From: JAVJPJ01 sp040217295
GTDB taxonomy: Bacteria; Pseudomonadota; Alphaproteobacteria; Rhodobacterales; Rhodobacteraceae
Reading direction: 5' to 3'
NCBI GenBank assembly: GCA_964460185.1
Contig: CAYWTM010000004.1
Coordinates: 1-64,000, forward strand
Length of the DNA: 64,000 bases
The position numbers were made by a program, and so were the translations under genes. This document shows, piece by piece, positions 1 to 8,221 of this stretch; position 1 is the stretch's first letter; every line of letters begins with the position of its first letter. Below the pieces are notes generated by a model. It did no database searches. It worked only from the letters and a program-made list of their open reading frames with translations, and was not told where the DNA came from.

Positions 1-96
1 GCCATCCTTGCCACGGGTAATGCCGGGAATGCGCAACCGCCCGAACATGGCCAGAACCACCATGAATATCAGGAAGAGGCTGACGATTTTCAACAT
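1..96 (-). CDS. small membrane protein, partial (cut by left window edge)
   Basis: An ATG at 96-94 overlaps the stop of the upstream S49 peptidase gene (TGATG), so the two are probably translationally coupled. The 32 residues visible begin MLKIVSLFLIFMVVLAMFG, a hydrophobic segment that reads as a membrane anchor, followed by a basic stretch RLRIPGITRGKDG. The rest lies outside the window. I do not recognise a family. The gene is accepted because of its coupling and its membrane-segment composition. It is too short here for functional assignment. Confidence 0.5.
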   Translation of the reverse strand, partial: MLKIVSLFLIFMVVLAMFGRLRIPGITRGKDG

Positions 97-899
97 CACG
101 TCAGGCCATACCTTGCCCAAAGGGTCCGATCCTCGATCCCTCCGGTCAGTTCGGACGCCATGCTCGCGCCGAACCGCTGCAACAGGCCCTGTCTGGGGCC
201 ATAGGCACGGAATTTCACCTTGTCGCCGTAGATCTCTTTCATCTTGGGGACCAGATGCGCGACACCATCGGCAAGCCCCAGTTCGACACCGCGTTGCCCG
301 ACCCAGAATTCACCGGTGAACAGATCGGCGTCCGCGTTCAACCTGTCGCCCCGGCGCGCCTTTACATGGGCGATGAAACTGTCATGGATCTGCGCCTGGA
401 TGCCCTTCAGACGCTCCACATCCTCGGCGCGTTCAGGGCGGAAGGGATCAAGGATGGATTTATCCTTGCCCGCCGTATGCACCCGCCGTTCGATGCCCAG
501 CTTTCCGATCGCCTCGTGCAGGCCGAAACTGGCCGAGATCACCCCGATGGATCCGATCACCGAACTGGCGTCGACCCAGATGTCATCGGCCGCACAGGCC
601 AGCCAGTAGCCGCCGGATGCCGCGACATCTTCCACGAAAGCATGGACGGGGATTTCCTTTTCATCGGCAAGCCGGCGTATCCGGGCCGCAATGAGCGAGG
701 ATTGCGCCGGGCTGCCGCCGGGCGAATTCAGCACCAGCGCGACGGCCTTGGGCTTGCCTTTGCGGAAGGCGCGTTCGATGACCTGACCAAGCGCCGCGTC
801 ACTCAGCGCACCGCCACGGGCGGAGGCCGCGATCACACCGGACAAGCGGATCACCGAAACGACAGGATCGCTTTGGACGAATGGGATAAAGCGCTTCAT
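96..899 (-). CDS. S49 family peptidase (SppA/SohB-like)
   Basis: Serine protease of the S49 (signal peptide peptidase A / SohB) type, expected to act at the inner membrane on membrane-embedded or signal peptides. The ClpP-like fold motifs are visible: LNSPGGS at residues 58-63, the nucleophile in AASGGY (Ser95), and the general-base lysine in TAGKDKS (Lys147), spaced as in one-domain S49 enzymes. About 267 residues. I start it at the ATG at 899 (MKRFIPF), because the 26 codons of open frame further upstream are not protease-like. There is no clear signal peptide, only a short N-terminal hydrophobic strand. Family confident, substrate unknown. Confidence 0.9.
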   Translation of the reverse strand: MKRFIPFVQSDPVVSVIRLSGVIAASARGGALSDAALGQVIERAFRKGKPKAVALVLNSPGGSPAQSSLIAARIRRLADEKEIPVHAFVEDVAASGGYWLACAADDIWVDASSVIGSIGVISASFGLHEAIGKLGIERRVHTAGKDKSILDPFRPERAEDVERLKGIQAQIHDSFIAHVKARRGDRLNADADLFTGEFWVGQRGVELGLADGVAHLVPKMKEIYGDKVKFRAYGPRQGLLQRFGASMASELTGGIEDRTLWARYGLT

Positions 900-986
900 A
901 CCTCGCGATGTAGAGTGTGCCACCGACCGGAACAAGGCGGCGCGGGGCCGATTACCGCATTTGTGCCCTGCCAGCACCGTGGAGGG

Positions 987-2504
987 TCAAGTCGCGCGAC
1001 CGTTCAACCGCTGCCGCAGCGCGGTCTTGAGCACCTTGCCATAGTTGTTCTTGGGCAGCTCGGGCAGCGGCAGATAGGCCTTGGGCCGTTTGAAGCGCGC
1101 GATATGGTCCAGGCAAAAGGCATCGAGCGCCGCCGGGTCCAAGACATGCCCCGGCGCCACGACGACAAAGGCCACCACATCCTCCCCCCATTCGGTCGAG
1201 GCGCGGCCGACCACGGACACCTCGTGCACCGAGGGATGCATCAGCAGCACCTCTTCGATCTCGCGCGGATAGATATTCGTGCCGCCCGAGATGATGACAT
1301 CCTTCGACCTGTCGTGCAGCGTCAGGTATCCATCCTCGTCAAGCCGTCCCACATCGCCCGTCATCAGCCAGCCGTCGATCAAGGTGCGGGCCGTGGCCTC
1401 GGGGTTGTTCCAGTAGCCCGGCATCACGGGGGCGCCGCGCACCATGATCTCTCCGATGTGGCCGACGGGCAGGCGGGTGGCATCCGGCCCGCCGATCGCC
1501 ACTTCGACAAGGGATTGCGCCCGCCCGACCGACGCCAGCCGGGCGCGCCAGTTGGGATGGGTGCGGTCCGCTACATCCGCACGCGACAAGGCGCTGATGG
1601 CCATGGGGCATTCCCCTTGCCCGTAGATCTGCACGAAACGCGGGCCGAACCAATCCACCGCCTCCTCGATATCGGCGCGGTACATCGGCCCGCCGCCGTA
1701 AACGATCGTCTTGATCCCCTCGCCCTTCGCGCCCGCGCCCCTGGCCACATCGGTCAGACGGCGGATCATCGTGGGGGCCATGAACATGGAGGCCGGTCCA
1801 TGACCGGCACACAGGGCCAGAATCTCCGCCGGGTCGAACCCGCCCGAGGGCGGCGTGATATGGCGGGCACCCATCCGGACATGGATCGGCGCGTACAGCC
1901 CCGCGCCATGGCTCATCGGGGCGGCGTAAAGGGCGGCATCCCCGGATGCGACCGGATCGACATCCAGCGGATAGCAAACCGACGTGGCCTCCAGCATGCC
2001 ATGGGTGATCTGCACGCCTTTCGGTTTTCCGGTCGTGCCGGAGGTATAGAACAGCCAGGCCAGATCCGGCGGCGCGCGCGGGGTGATGCCGGCGGGCGCC
2101 CCGTCAGTCAGCCTGCGAAAATCCGCGCCCTCCAGCTCGACCATGCCAACCTGCGTGTGCCGGGCCAGCGGCTCTGAAAGCCGGGCGTTGACGAACACCA
2201 GATCCGCCTTGCTGTCGTCGAGGATAAAGGCGGCCTCTTTCGGGTGCAGCTTGGCATTGACAGGTACGGCAACCGCCCCCGCGATCCAGGTGCCGAACAT
2301 GGCGATCAGGTATTCGGGGCAGTTCCCGGCATGGATCGCGACCCTGGCCCCCGGTGCAACCCCACGCGCATGCAGCGACGCGGCCAGGGCCCCGGCGCGG
2401 GCGGCGAACCTGGCATAGCTGTCGGTCACCGTGCCGCCGACCATCAGTGCGGGATCATCCGGCCGGATCTGCGCCGTGCGCAGCAGCCAATGGGCGATGT
2501 TCAT
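987..2504 (-). CDS. AMP-dependent acyl-CoA synthetase/ligase
   Basis: Class I adenylate-forming enzyme that activates a carboxylic acid with ATP and CoA. Signature motifs are YTSGTTGKPKGV (phosphate-binding loop), YGQGECPM, TGDVGRLDEDGYL, the hinge DRSKDVIISGGTNIYP, and the C-terminal catalytic lysine in PKNNYGKVLK. About 505 residues, normal for the family. The ATG at 2504 is chosen over the longer open frame because AAAGGGAGG sits just upstream. It is transcribed divergently from the ribokinase-like gene. The acid substrate cannot be read from sequence. A medium-chain or aromatic acid would fit the acyl-CoA catabolism further along. Confidence 0.92.
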   Translation of the reverse strand: MNIAHWLLRTAQIRPDDPALMVGGTVTDSYARFAARAGALAASLHARGVAPGARVAIHAGNCPEYLIAMFGTWIAGAVAVPVNAKLHPKEAAFILDDSKADLVFVNARLSEPLARHTQVGMVELEGADFRRLTDGAPAGITPRAPPDLAWLFYTSGTTGKPKGVQITHGMLEATSVCYPLDVDPVASGDAALYAAPMSHGAGLYAPIHVRMGARHITPPSGGFDPAEILALCAGHGPASMFMAPTMIRRLTDVARGAGAKGEGIKTIVYGGGPMYRADIEEAVDWFGPRFVQIYGQGECPMAISALSRADVADRTHPNWRARLASVGRAQSLVEVAIGGPDATRLPVGHIGEIMVRGAPVMPGYWNNPEATARTLIDGWLMTGDVGRLDEDGYLTLHDRSKDVIISGGTNIYPREIEEVLLMHPSVHEVSVVGRASTEWGEDVVAFVVVAPGHVLDPAALDAFCLDHIARFKRPKAYLPLPELPKNNYGKVLKTALRQRLNGRAT

Positions 2505-2619
2505 GGGTGCCTCCCTTTCGGCGACACTGTTCCTGCCGGACGCCGATCGCGCAAGGGGTGGCTGGCGGGCGGCACAGGACACCGCTAGGCTGATGGGGCA
2601 CGGTAAAAGGGGGGCGAGA

Positions 2620-3543
2620 ATGGTCCATGATATCATGATCCTTGGCGTATTTGCGGCCGATGCCGCGTTCCGCTGTCCGAGATTGCCGGTTCTGGGCGAA
2701 ACCCTGGTTGGCACCGGGTTTCAGCTTGGGCCGGGCGGCAAGGGATCGAACCAGGCCATCGCGGCGGCCAGGGCGGGCGGCGATGTCGGGTTCATCACCC
2801 GCATCGGCCAGGACACGTTCGGTGACATGGGCATGGACGCCTGGGCCGATGCGGGCGTCACGCCCTTCGTCATTCGCGATCCCGATCGCGCGACCGGGGC
2901 CGCGGGCATCTTCATCGAAGAGACCGCCGGCAAGAACGCCATTGTCATCAGCCCCGGCGCATCCGGCGCAATCTCGACCGCCGATGTGGAAGCGCAGGCC
3001 ACCGCCATCGCAGCGGCCAAGGTCGCGGTCACGCAACTGGAACAACCGGTCCAGGCGGCCCGCCGGTTCCTGGACCTGGCCCAGGCCGGTGGAGCGGCAA
3101 CCATCCTGAACCCGGCCCCCGCAGCGGACCTGCCCGAGGGGATGCTGGCCCTGTGCGACTACATAACCCCCAACGAGGAAGAAGCCCGCGCCCTGACCGG
3201 CATCGAGGTCACCGATATCGAAAGCGCCACGACCGCGGCGGGCGCGCTGCTGGCCATGGGCGTGCGAAAGGCCGCGATCATCACCCTTGGGGCCGAGGGC
3301 GCGTTGGTGCGCGATGCGGCCTCGGCCCGGCACATCGCGCCCATGTCCGCGGGGCCCGTGGTGGACACGACCGGGGCGGGCGATGCCTTCAACGGCGGGT
3401 TCGCCACCGGGCTTGCCGCCGGGATGGCCCTGGATGACGCCTTGCGATTTGGCACGGCCGTCGCGGCGCTGTCGGTGACCCGGCACGGAACCGCGGCCTC
3501 CATGCCCGACAGGGCGCAAATCACGGACCTGCTGGCGCGCTAA
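2620..3543 (+). CDS. ribokinase-like PfkB family carbohydrate kinase
   Basis: Phosphorylates a pentose or similar sugar/nucleoside with ATP. The N-terminal PfkB signature GPGGKGSNQA binds substrate, and the C-terminal DTTGAGDAFNGG carries the anion hole and catalytic Asp. NPAP and NEEEA blocks typical of ribokinases are also present. 307 residues. Start at 2620 follows AAAAGGGGGGCGAG. The long upstream open frame overlaps the promoter of the divergent acyl-CoA synthetase and is ignored. Its stop overlaps the convergent neighbour's stop by four bases. Ribose is the default guess; other substrates are possible. Confidence 0.88.
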   Translation: MVHDIMILGVFAADAAFRCPRLPVLGETLVGTGFQLGPGGKGSNQAIAAARAGGDVGFITRIGQDTFGDMGMDAWADAGVTPFVIRDPDRATGAAGIFIEETAGKNAIVISPGASGAISTADVEAQATAIAAAKVAVTQLEQPVQAARRFLDLAQAGGAATILNPAPAADLPEGMLALCDYITPNEEEARALTGIEVTDIESATTAAGALLAMGVRKAAIITLGAEGALVRDAASARHIAPMSAGPVVDTTGAGDAFNGGFATGLAAGMALDDALRFGTAVAALSVTRHGTAASMPDRAQITDLLAR

Positions 3544-4424
3544 AGCGCCAGGTCCGGGTTGCGCAGCGCGGTCCGCGCCCTGGAATGATGGGATTTCGGC
3601 AGCAGGTCAAAGAACCGGTCCCGGATCCCCGGCCATTGCGGCGCGGCGTTCAGGAACCGAAAACGATGATAGTGAAGGATATGCGCATCCGGCGTATCGG
3701 CATAATCCTCGCGGTGGGACAAGGAATAATTGTAGCTCTCGCTCAGAACTTGCGCGCGATAGCCGAACCGCGCCATCGCCAGCGGCAGCGTGATCTGATC
3801 AAGCCAGGGGCGCTTGTTGGCGATCTTGCAGCTGTGATCGAAATCCAGCGCCGTTTCCAGCCACAGATCCCCAAAGGTCTTGCCATCGGCATGCGGGGTT
3901 TCGGGCATCGCGACGAAGCCCGCGTTGAAATAGGGCAGATGGGCCTGACGCTTGCCGCGCAACAAGGTCACGCGTTCGGATGGCAGCGGCAGACCGTAGT
4001 GATCGTAGGCCCTTTGCCAGCGGTCATCGGGGCCCCAGGTCGCCTTGCCTTCGGGGGCGGCGGCGACATCGGTATCGGACAGCGCCGCCAGGTCGTCGAG
4101 CGGCTTGAGGCACACCATGTCGGTGTCGAGAAAGATGCCGCGCCCGGTCCCGCGCCGATCGGTCGCGGCGACGATCTTGTTGCCATGCGGATAGGGTTTG
4201 GCCCAGTTGGGCGCGGGCGGCAGGGGGCGGAAATCAACGCCCGCCGCGCGGTAGATGGATTTGGTGACCGGCCCGATCCGGTCCATCCATTCCGCGCTGG
4301 CATAGGCATGAAGATGCACGCCGTGGCGGCCCTCATGGGCATGGGCGAGGCTGGCCACCAAAAGCCAGGATTGCAGTTCCAGCCGCGCACCGTCCGCGAC
4401 GAAAAAGATATGGGTGTCGGCCAT
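3540..4424 (-). CDS. glycosyltransferase-like protein (DXD motif)
   Basis: 294-residue protein starting MADTHIFFVADGARLELQSWLL. It has an N-terminal alpha/beta region, a FLDTDMV motif around residue 100 (the DXD metal/nucleotide-sugar signature of GT-A enzymes), and later FNAGFVAMP and WLDQITLP blocks like those of GT8-type transferases. No membrane segment. I infer a nucleotide-sugar-dependent transferase; the donor and acceptor are unknown. It is convergent with the PfkB kinase, with stop codons overlapping by four bases, and lies downstream of the Dabb gene with a 64-base gap, so it may be the last gene of that operon. Confidence 0.55.
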   Translation of the reverse strand: MADTHIFFVADGARLELQSWLLVASLAHAHEGRHGVHLHAYASAEWMDRIGPVTKSIYRAAGVDFRPLPPAPNWAKPYPHGNKIVAATDRRGTGRGIFLDTDMVCLKPLDDLAALSDTDVAAAPEGKATWGPDDRWQRAYDHYGLPLPSERVTLLRGKRQAHLPYFNAGFVAMPETPHADGKTFGDLWLETALDFDHSCKIANKRPWLDQITLPLAMARFGYRAQVLSESYNYSLSHREDYADTPDAHILHYHRFRFLNAAPQWPGIRDRFFDLLPKSHHSRARTALRNPDLAL

Positions 4425-4488
4425 TCGCGCCCGATCTTTGTCTGCCCGTCTGGCCGAAGGATGCCCCGAAACAGGCCTTCTGACCAGA

Positions 4489-4797
4489 TCAGACCTCCAG
4501 ATCGACGACAAAAATGCCGTCGTGGCCGCCTTTGCTGTTGGCAACCAGCATGGCCCCCGCCGTTTGGTGATCGGGGTGGCGCTCATAGGCCAGATGCGCC
4601 TCGCGATCGGTGAAGGTCACGGCAAATCCATAGGCGTAGCGCGCGGATTTTCCCTCGAAATCCAGGTTCGGACCGTGGCGGAACCCCGACGCGCCCGAAA
4701 GCTCCGCGCAGGCCTTGGCCAGGAACGGCATGGCCGCCTTGACCTGGTCAAGGCCATCTTCCCCGTTCGGGTCCATCAAGACGATGTGATGCAGCAT
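4489..4797 (-). CDS. Dabb family protein (stress-responsive alpha/beta barrel)
   Basis: 102-residue small ferredoxin-like protein. It opens MLHHIVLMDPN, has the mid-protein pattern FRHGPNLDFEGKSARYAYGF, and then YERHPDHQT near the C-terminus. This is the usual Dabb layout, a dimeric alpha+beta barrel seen in small hydrolases, isomerases and polyketide cyclases. It lies three bases after the glycerate kinase and is probably the last tightly coupled gene of the sugar-oxidation operon. The family call is good; the chemical role here is not known. Confidence 0.85.
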   Translation of the reverse strand: MLHHIVLMDPNGEDGLDQVKAAMPFLAKACAELSGASGFRHGPNLDFEGKSARYAYGFAVTFTDREAHLAYERHPDHQTAGAMLVANSKGGHDGIFVVDLEV

Positions 4798-4800
4798 GGT

Positions 4801-6033
4801 TTACTCCTCGATCAGGATGGCGCGGAAATCATTGACGTTGGTCAGCGTCGGGCCGGTGACGACCTGGCACCCGGCAGCCCCGAACAGGGTATGGGCATCG
4901 TTGATGGCAAGCGCCTGTGCGGGGTCGCGACCGGCCACGCGGCAGCGATCCAGAACGTCGGGCCCGATCAGCGCGCCCGCGACCTCGGCCGCGCCGTCCA
5001 CGCCATCGGTGTCGCAGGCAATGGCGTGGATGCCGGCGGCCCCGTCCAGCGCCAATGCCAGCGCCAGGGCATATTCGGCATTTGGACCGCCGATCCCGTC
5101 GCCCCGCCGTGTCACGGTCAACTCGCCGCCCGACAGGATCACGCGCGGCCCCCTGGTCCTCAGCGCCCGCGCGGCGTGATCGGCGGCGACATCGCGCGCC
5201 TCGCCTTCCAGCGCGTCCCCAAGCAGGTCAACCGCATAGCCCTGGGCTTGGGCAAGTTTTGCCGCGGCGGCCAGGGATTGCGACGGGGCCGCGTATATCA
5301 CGTTCTTGACCCGCGACAGGCGCGGATCATCAGGCAGCATCGGATCACCCCCCGCCTCGAGAAAGGCACGGATCGACGCGGGGGGCGTGACATTCCAGCG
5401 CCTCAGCGTGGCCAGCGCACGGGCTGCGTCCCCGTGATGGCCCACGGTCGGGCCGCTTGCGATATCGCCAGGATTGTCGCCCGGCACATCCGAGATCAAC
5501 AGCGCCAGCATCTGCGCGGGATAGGCCGCGGCAGCCAGCCGTCCGCCCTTGACCGCCGACAATTCCTTGCGGATGCCGTTGATATCCCCGATGGGCGCGC
5601 CCGACGCCAGCAAGGCCTGCGTCAGCGCCTGCTTTTCGGCCAGCGCAATAGTGCCTGCGGGTGCCGTCAAAAGCGCCGACCCGCCGCCCGAGATCAAGGC
5701 GAGCACGAAATCGCCCTCGCCCAGCCCGCCCAGCAGGTCCAGCATCCGCTTGGTCGCGGCCTCGCCCGCGGCGTCGGGAACCGGGTGCGCGGCCTCGACG
5801 ATCTCGATGCCCTGGCAGGGGCGGGCATAGCCGTAGCGGGTGATGACCAGCCCCTCGCACGGACCCCAGGCGGCCTCGACCGCTTCGGCCATCCGGGCGC
5901 TCGCCTTGCCCGCGCCAACGACAACGACCCGGCCCGCCGGTTTTGGTGGCAGGGCGGCGGCAAGGCTCTGCATCGGGTCGGCCACGGCAACGGCCCGGTC
6001 GAACATGGCGCGCAAGAGATCGGGAGGGGTCAT
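4801..6033 (-). CDS. glycerate 2-kinase (MOFRL/type II family)
   Basis: Converts D-glycerate to 2-phosphoglycerate with ATP, feeding sugar-acid fragments into lower glycolysis; such proteins are sometimes mislabelled hydroxypyruvate reductase (TtuD). The N-terminal DUF4147 part has VGAGKAS, GGGSALL and a GNP-like block, and the C-terminal MOFRL part has LSGGELTVTRRGDGIGGPNAEY and DTDGVDG. About 410 residues, full length. The ATG at 6033 starts seven bases after the LacI gene's stop; a start at 6066 would overlap LacI. Its place downstream of two GMC oxidoreductases suggests glycerate is an end product of the pathway. Confidence 0.9.
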   Translation of the reverse strand: MTPPDLLRAMFDRAVAVADPMQSLAAALPPKPAGRVVVVGAGKASARMAEAVEAAWGPCEGLVITRYGYARPCQGIEIVEAAHPVPDAAGEAATKRMLDLLGGLGEGDFVLALISGGGSALLTAPAGTIALAEKQALTQALLASGAPIGDINGIRKELSAVKGGRLAAAAYPAQMLALLISDVPGDNPGDIASGPTVGHHGDAARALATLRRWNVTPPASIRAFLEAGGDPMLPDDPRLSRVKNVIYAAPSQSLAAAAKLAQAQGYAVDLLGDALEGEARDVAADHAARALRTRGPRVILSGGELTVTRRGDGIGGPNAEYALALALALDGAAGIHAIACDTDGVDGAAEVAGALIGPDVLDRCRVAGRDPAQALAINDAHTLFGAAGCQVVTGPTLTNVNDFRAILIEE

Positions 6034-6040
6034 CACGGCA

Positions 6041-7048
6041 TCATCCAAGGCTTGAGGCGCGCGCAATCAGCCGCACCGGCATACGGGTTTCAGGGGGCGG
6101 GCGGGAGCCTTCGGTCATCCAGCCCAGAAGACGGGCGGCGGTATCCTCGGCGAACCCGGAAATATCACACGAGACCGATGAAAGCTGGGGCCAGGCCAAC
6201 GCGCATTCCTCGATATCGTCAAAACCCACCAGGCGGAAATCGCGTCCGATGCTGCGCCCTGCACGGGCAAAACCGGACATCAGGCCAAGGGCCACCAGGT
6301 CGTTGAAACAGATCGCCGCATCGGCCTGCGGGAAATCCGTCACGATCGTATCGGCCATCGACACACCAAAGGCGCGCGAAGTGCGTCCATGGGCCACGAT
6401 CGGTTCCAGGCCCGCCGCAAGCAGTTCCGACCGGTAGCCCGACATCCGTTCTTGCGTCACGGCGCTGTCTTCCTGCCCGCCGACAAAGGCGATGTTGCGC
6501 GCGCCCAGACCGATCAGGTGGCGCGCGGCCTCGGCCCCGCCGGCGGCATAGTCAAAGCTGGCGAATGGAAACAGATCCGTGCGCGGATCGACCTGCCGCA
6601 ACACCTGCAAGGCCGGCAGTCCGGCCCGCGCGAGTTGATCGAACGTCCCGGCCCCGTCCCCATAGGCGGGCGACACGACCAGCGCGGACACCCCGTGTTC
6701 GACCATCGACCCGACCAGTTTCCCCTGCAAAACCGGGTCTTCGCCGGAATTGGCGATGACGGTGGTGTAGCCCTGCGTGGCCAGTGTCATCTGCAGCGTG
6801 GTGGCGAATTCGGTAAAGAACGGGTTGCGCAAATCATGGATGACCAACCCCACCAACCCGACGGACGATGCCCGCAAATTCGCAGCCGCGCGGTTGTAGA
6901 CATACCCGATATCGGCCATCGCCTTTTGCACGGCTTCGCGTGTCTCGCGCTTGACCTGCCGGGATCCCTGCAACACCAGCGAGACGGTCGATTTCGACAC
7001 GCCTGCGGCGGCTGCAACATCCAGAATCGTGGGACGACGGGTCATCAT
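6041..7048 (-). CDS. LacI family transcriptional regulator, in-operon
   Basis: 335 residues. The N-terminal helix-turn-helix is TILDVAAAAGVSKSTVSLVLQG with the hinge helix region ANLRASSVG, followed by a periplasmic-binding-protein-like effector domain (GLVIHDLRNPFF and FVGGQEDSAVTQER blocks). It sits inside the operon it probably controls. The best candidate operator is TTGGATCGTTCCAA, found 25 bases upstream of this operon's first gene and again upstream of the 22.5-kb operon. The central CG of that site is what LacI-family proteins normally contact. Two adjacent ATGs (7048 and 7045) are both possible starts. Confidence 0.93.
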   Translation of the reverse strand: MMTRRPTILDVAAAAGVSKSTVSLVLQGSRQVKRETREAVQKAMADIGYVYNRAAANLRASSVGLVGLVIHDLRNPFFTEFATTLQMTLATQGYTTVIANSGEDPVLQGKLVGSMVEHGVSALVVSPAYGDGAGTFDQLARAGLPALQVLRQVDPRTDLFPFASFDYAAGGAEAARHLIGLGARNIAFVGGQEDSAVTQERMSGYRSELLAAGLEPIVAHGRTSRAFGVSMADTIVTDFPQADAAICFNDLVALGLMSGFARAGRSIGRDFRLVGFDDIEECALAWPQLSSVSCDISGFAEDTAARLLGWMTEGSRPPPETRMPVRLIARASSLG

Positions 7049-7054
7049 GACGGT

Positions 7055-8218
7055 TTAACCGTCGATCCCGTGCAGCGCCAGAAGCTGCCGCATCCGATAT
7101 CGGGCAAGATCGGGGTCCGACAACAGGCGCGCCTGGTCCGCCAGCCGGAATACCTGCGCGTAATGGGTGATCTCGCGCGACGATTGGAACCCGCCGGGCA
7201 TGATGAAGTGGCTCTGGGTGCCGTTGAGCCAGCTCAGGAACGCGATGCCGGCCTTGTAGAACTGCGTCGGCGCCTTGAAGATTTCGCGGCTCAGCGGAAC
7301 CGTCGGGGCAAGAAGGGCATGGTAGGTCTGGACGTCCCCTTTCGCCAACGCCTCCAGCGCCTGCGACGCGGCGGGCGCAATGGCCGCGAAGATTCCGAGC
7401 AGCGCGTGGGAAAAGTGCGTCCCGTCCCCCTGGATCAGGGCGGCATAGTTGAAATCATCGCCGGTATAGAGCCTCACCCCATCAGGCAGGCGGGCGCGAA
7501 ACGCTTCTTCATGGGCCTGATCCAGCAGGCTGATCTTGATGCCGTCGACCTTGGCCGCGTGGCGGGTGATCAGGTCGAGCACGATCTGATTGGCCGCCTC
7601 AACCTCGGCCGCCCCCCAGTACCCGGCCAGGCCCGCGTCGAACATGTCACCCAGCCAATGCAGGATCACGGGGTTTGCGGCTTTTTCGATAAGGTGATCG
7701 TAGACGCGGGCGTATGTATCGGGCCCGGCCCCGATTGCGGGCAATGCGCGGGTGGCCATCACGATGATCTGACCGCCGGCCGCCTCGATCGCTTCCATCT
7801 GGGTTTCATAGGCGGCGATGATGGCATCGGCATCGCGCAACTCCGCAAGGGGCACGTGATCGGTGCCCGCGCCACAGGCCACGCGCGGTTTCAGCGGATG
7901 TGCCTTTGCCTCGACCATCGTGCGCTCGATCAATTCCCGCGCCGTGGCCCAGTCGACACCCATGCCCCGTTGCGCGGTGTCCATCGCCTCGGCCAGCCCA
8001 AGGCCCTGATCCCAAAGACCGTGGCGAAACGCGAGCGTCGCGTCCCAGTCGACGGCAGGTCGGCCGACCCAAGGGGCGCGTTCGGCCAAGGGATCGCTGA
8101 CCACGTGGGCCGCGGCAAAGGCCGTCCGGGTCAGCGGCACGGCGGGCGCGCGCGGGACCAACGGATCGCCGGTCAGGTCATGGCGCTCGAGGGTTCCGGA
8201 ATAGGTTGGCAGCAACAT
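7055..8218 (-). CDS. DUF993 family protein (DapA-like TIM barrel)
   Basis: 387-residue protein of the DUF993 family, distantly like dihydrodipicolinate synthase/aldolase TIM barrels. Recognisable blocks are CGAGTDH, a mid-barrel QIIVMATRAL, VILHWLGDMFD, the likely Schiff-base lysine in VDGIKISLLD, and LYTGDDFNY. The lysine plus the downstream glycine-rich DNA-like active-site segment are consistent with aldolase or dehydratase chemistry. Members are typically found beside Gfo/Idh oxidoreductases and sugar transporters. Here the gene lies between a GMC oxidoreductase and LacI in one operon, so a role in cleaving or dehydrating an oxidised sugar is inferred, not shown. Confidence 0.8.
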   Translation of the reverse strand: MLLPTYSGTLERHDLTGDPLVPRAPAVPLTRTAFAAAHVVSDPLAERAPWVGRPAVDWDATLAFRHGLWDQGLGLAEAMDTAQRGMGVDWATARELIERTMVEAKAHPLKPRVACGAGTDHVPLAELRDADAIIAAYETQMEAIEAAGGQIIVMATRALPAIGAGPDTYARVYDHLIEKAANPVILHWLGDMFDAGLAGYWGAAEVEAANQIVLDLITRHAAKVDGIKISLLDQAHEEAFRARLPDGVRLYTGDDFNYAALIQGDGTHFSHALLGIFAAIAPAASQALEALAKGDVQTYHALLAPTVPLSREIFKAPTQFYKAGIAFLSWLNGTQSHFIMPGGFQSSREITHYAQVFRLADQARLLSDPDLARYRMRQLLALHGIDG

Positions 8219-8221
8219 GGC

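Noticed and set aside
255..2177. Long plus-strand open frame (640 codons) over the peptidase and acyl-CoA synthetase genes
   Set aside because: It is antisense to two clearly recognisable genes. The translation is Arg/His/Gly/Asp-rich with no domain, a usual artefact of GC-rich DNA.
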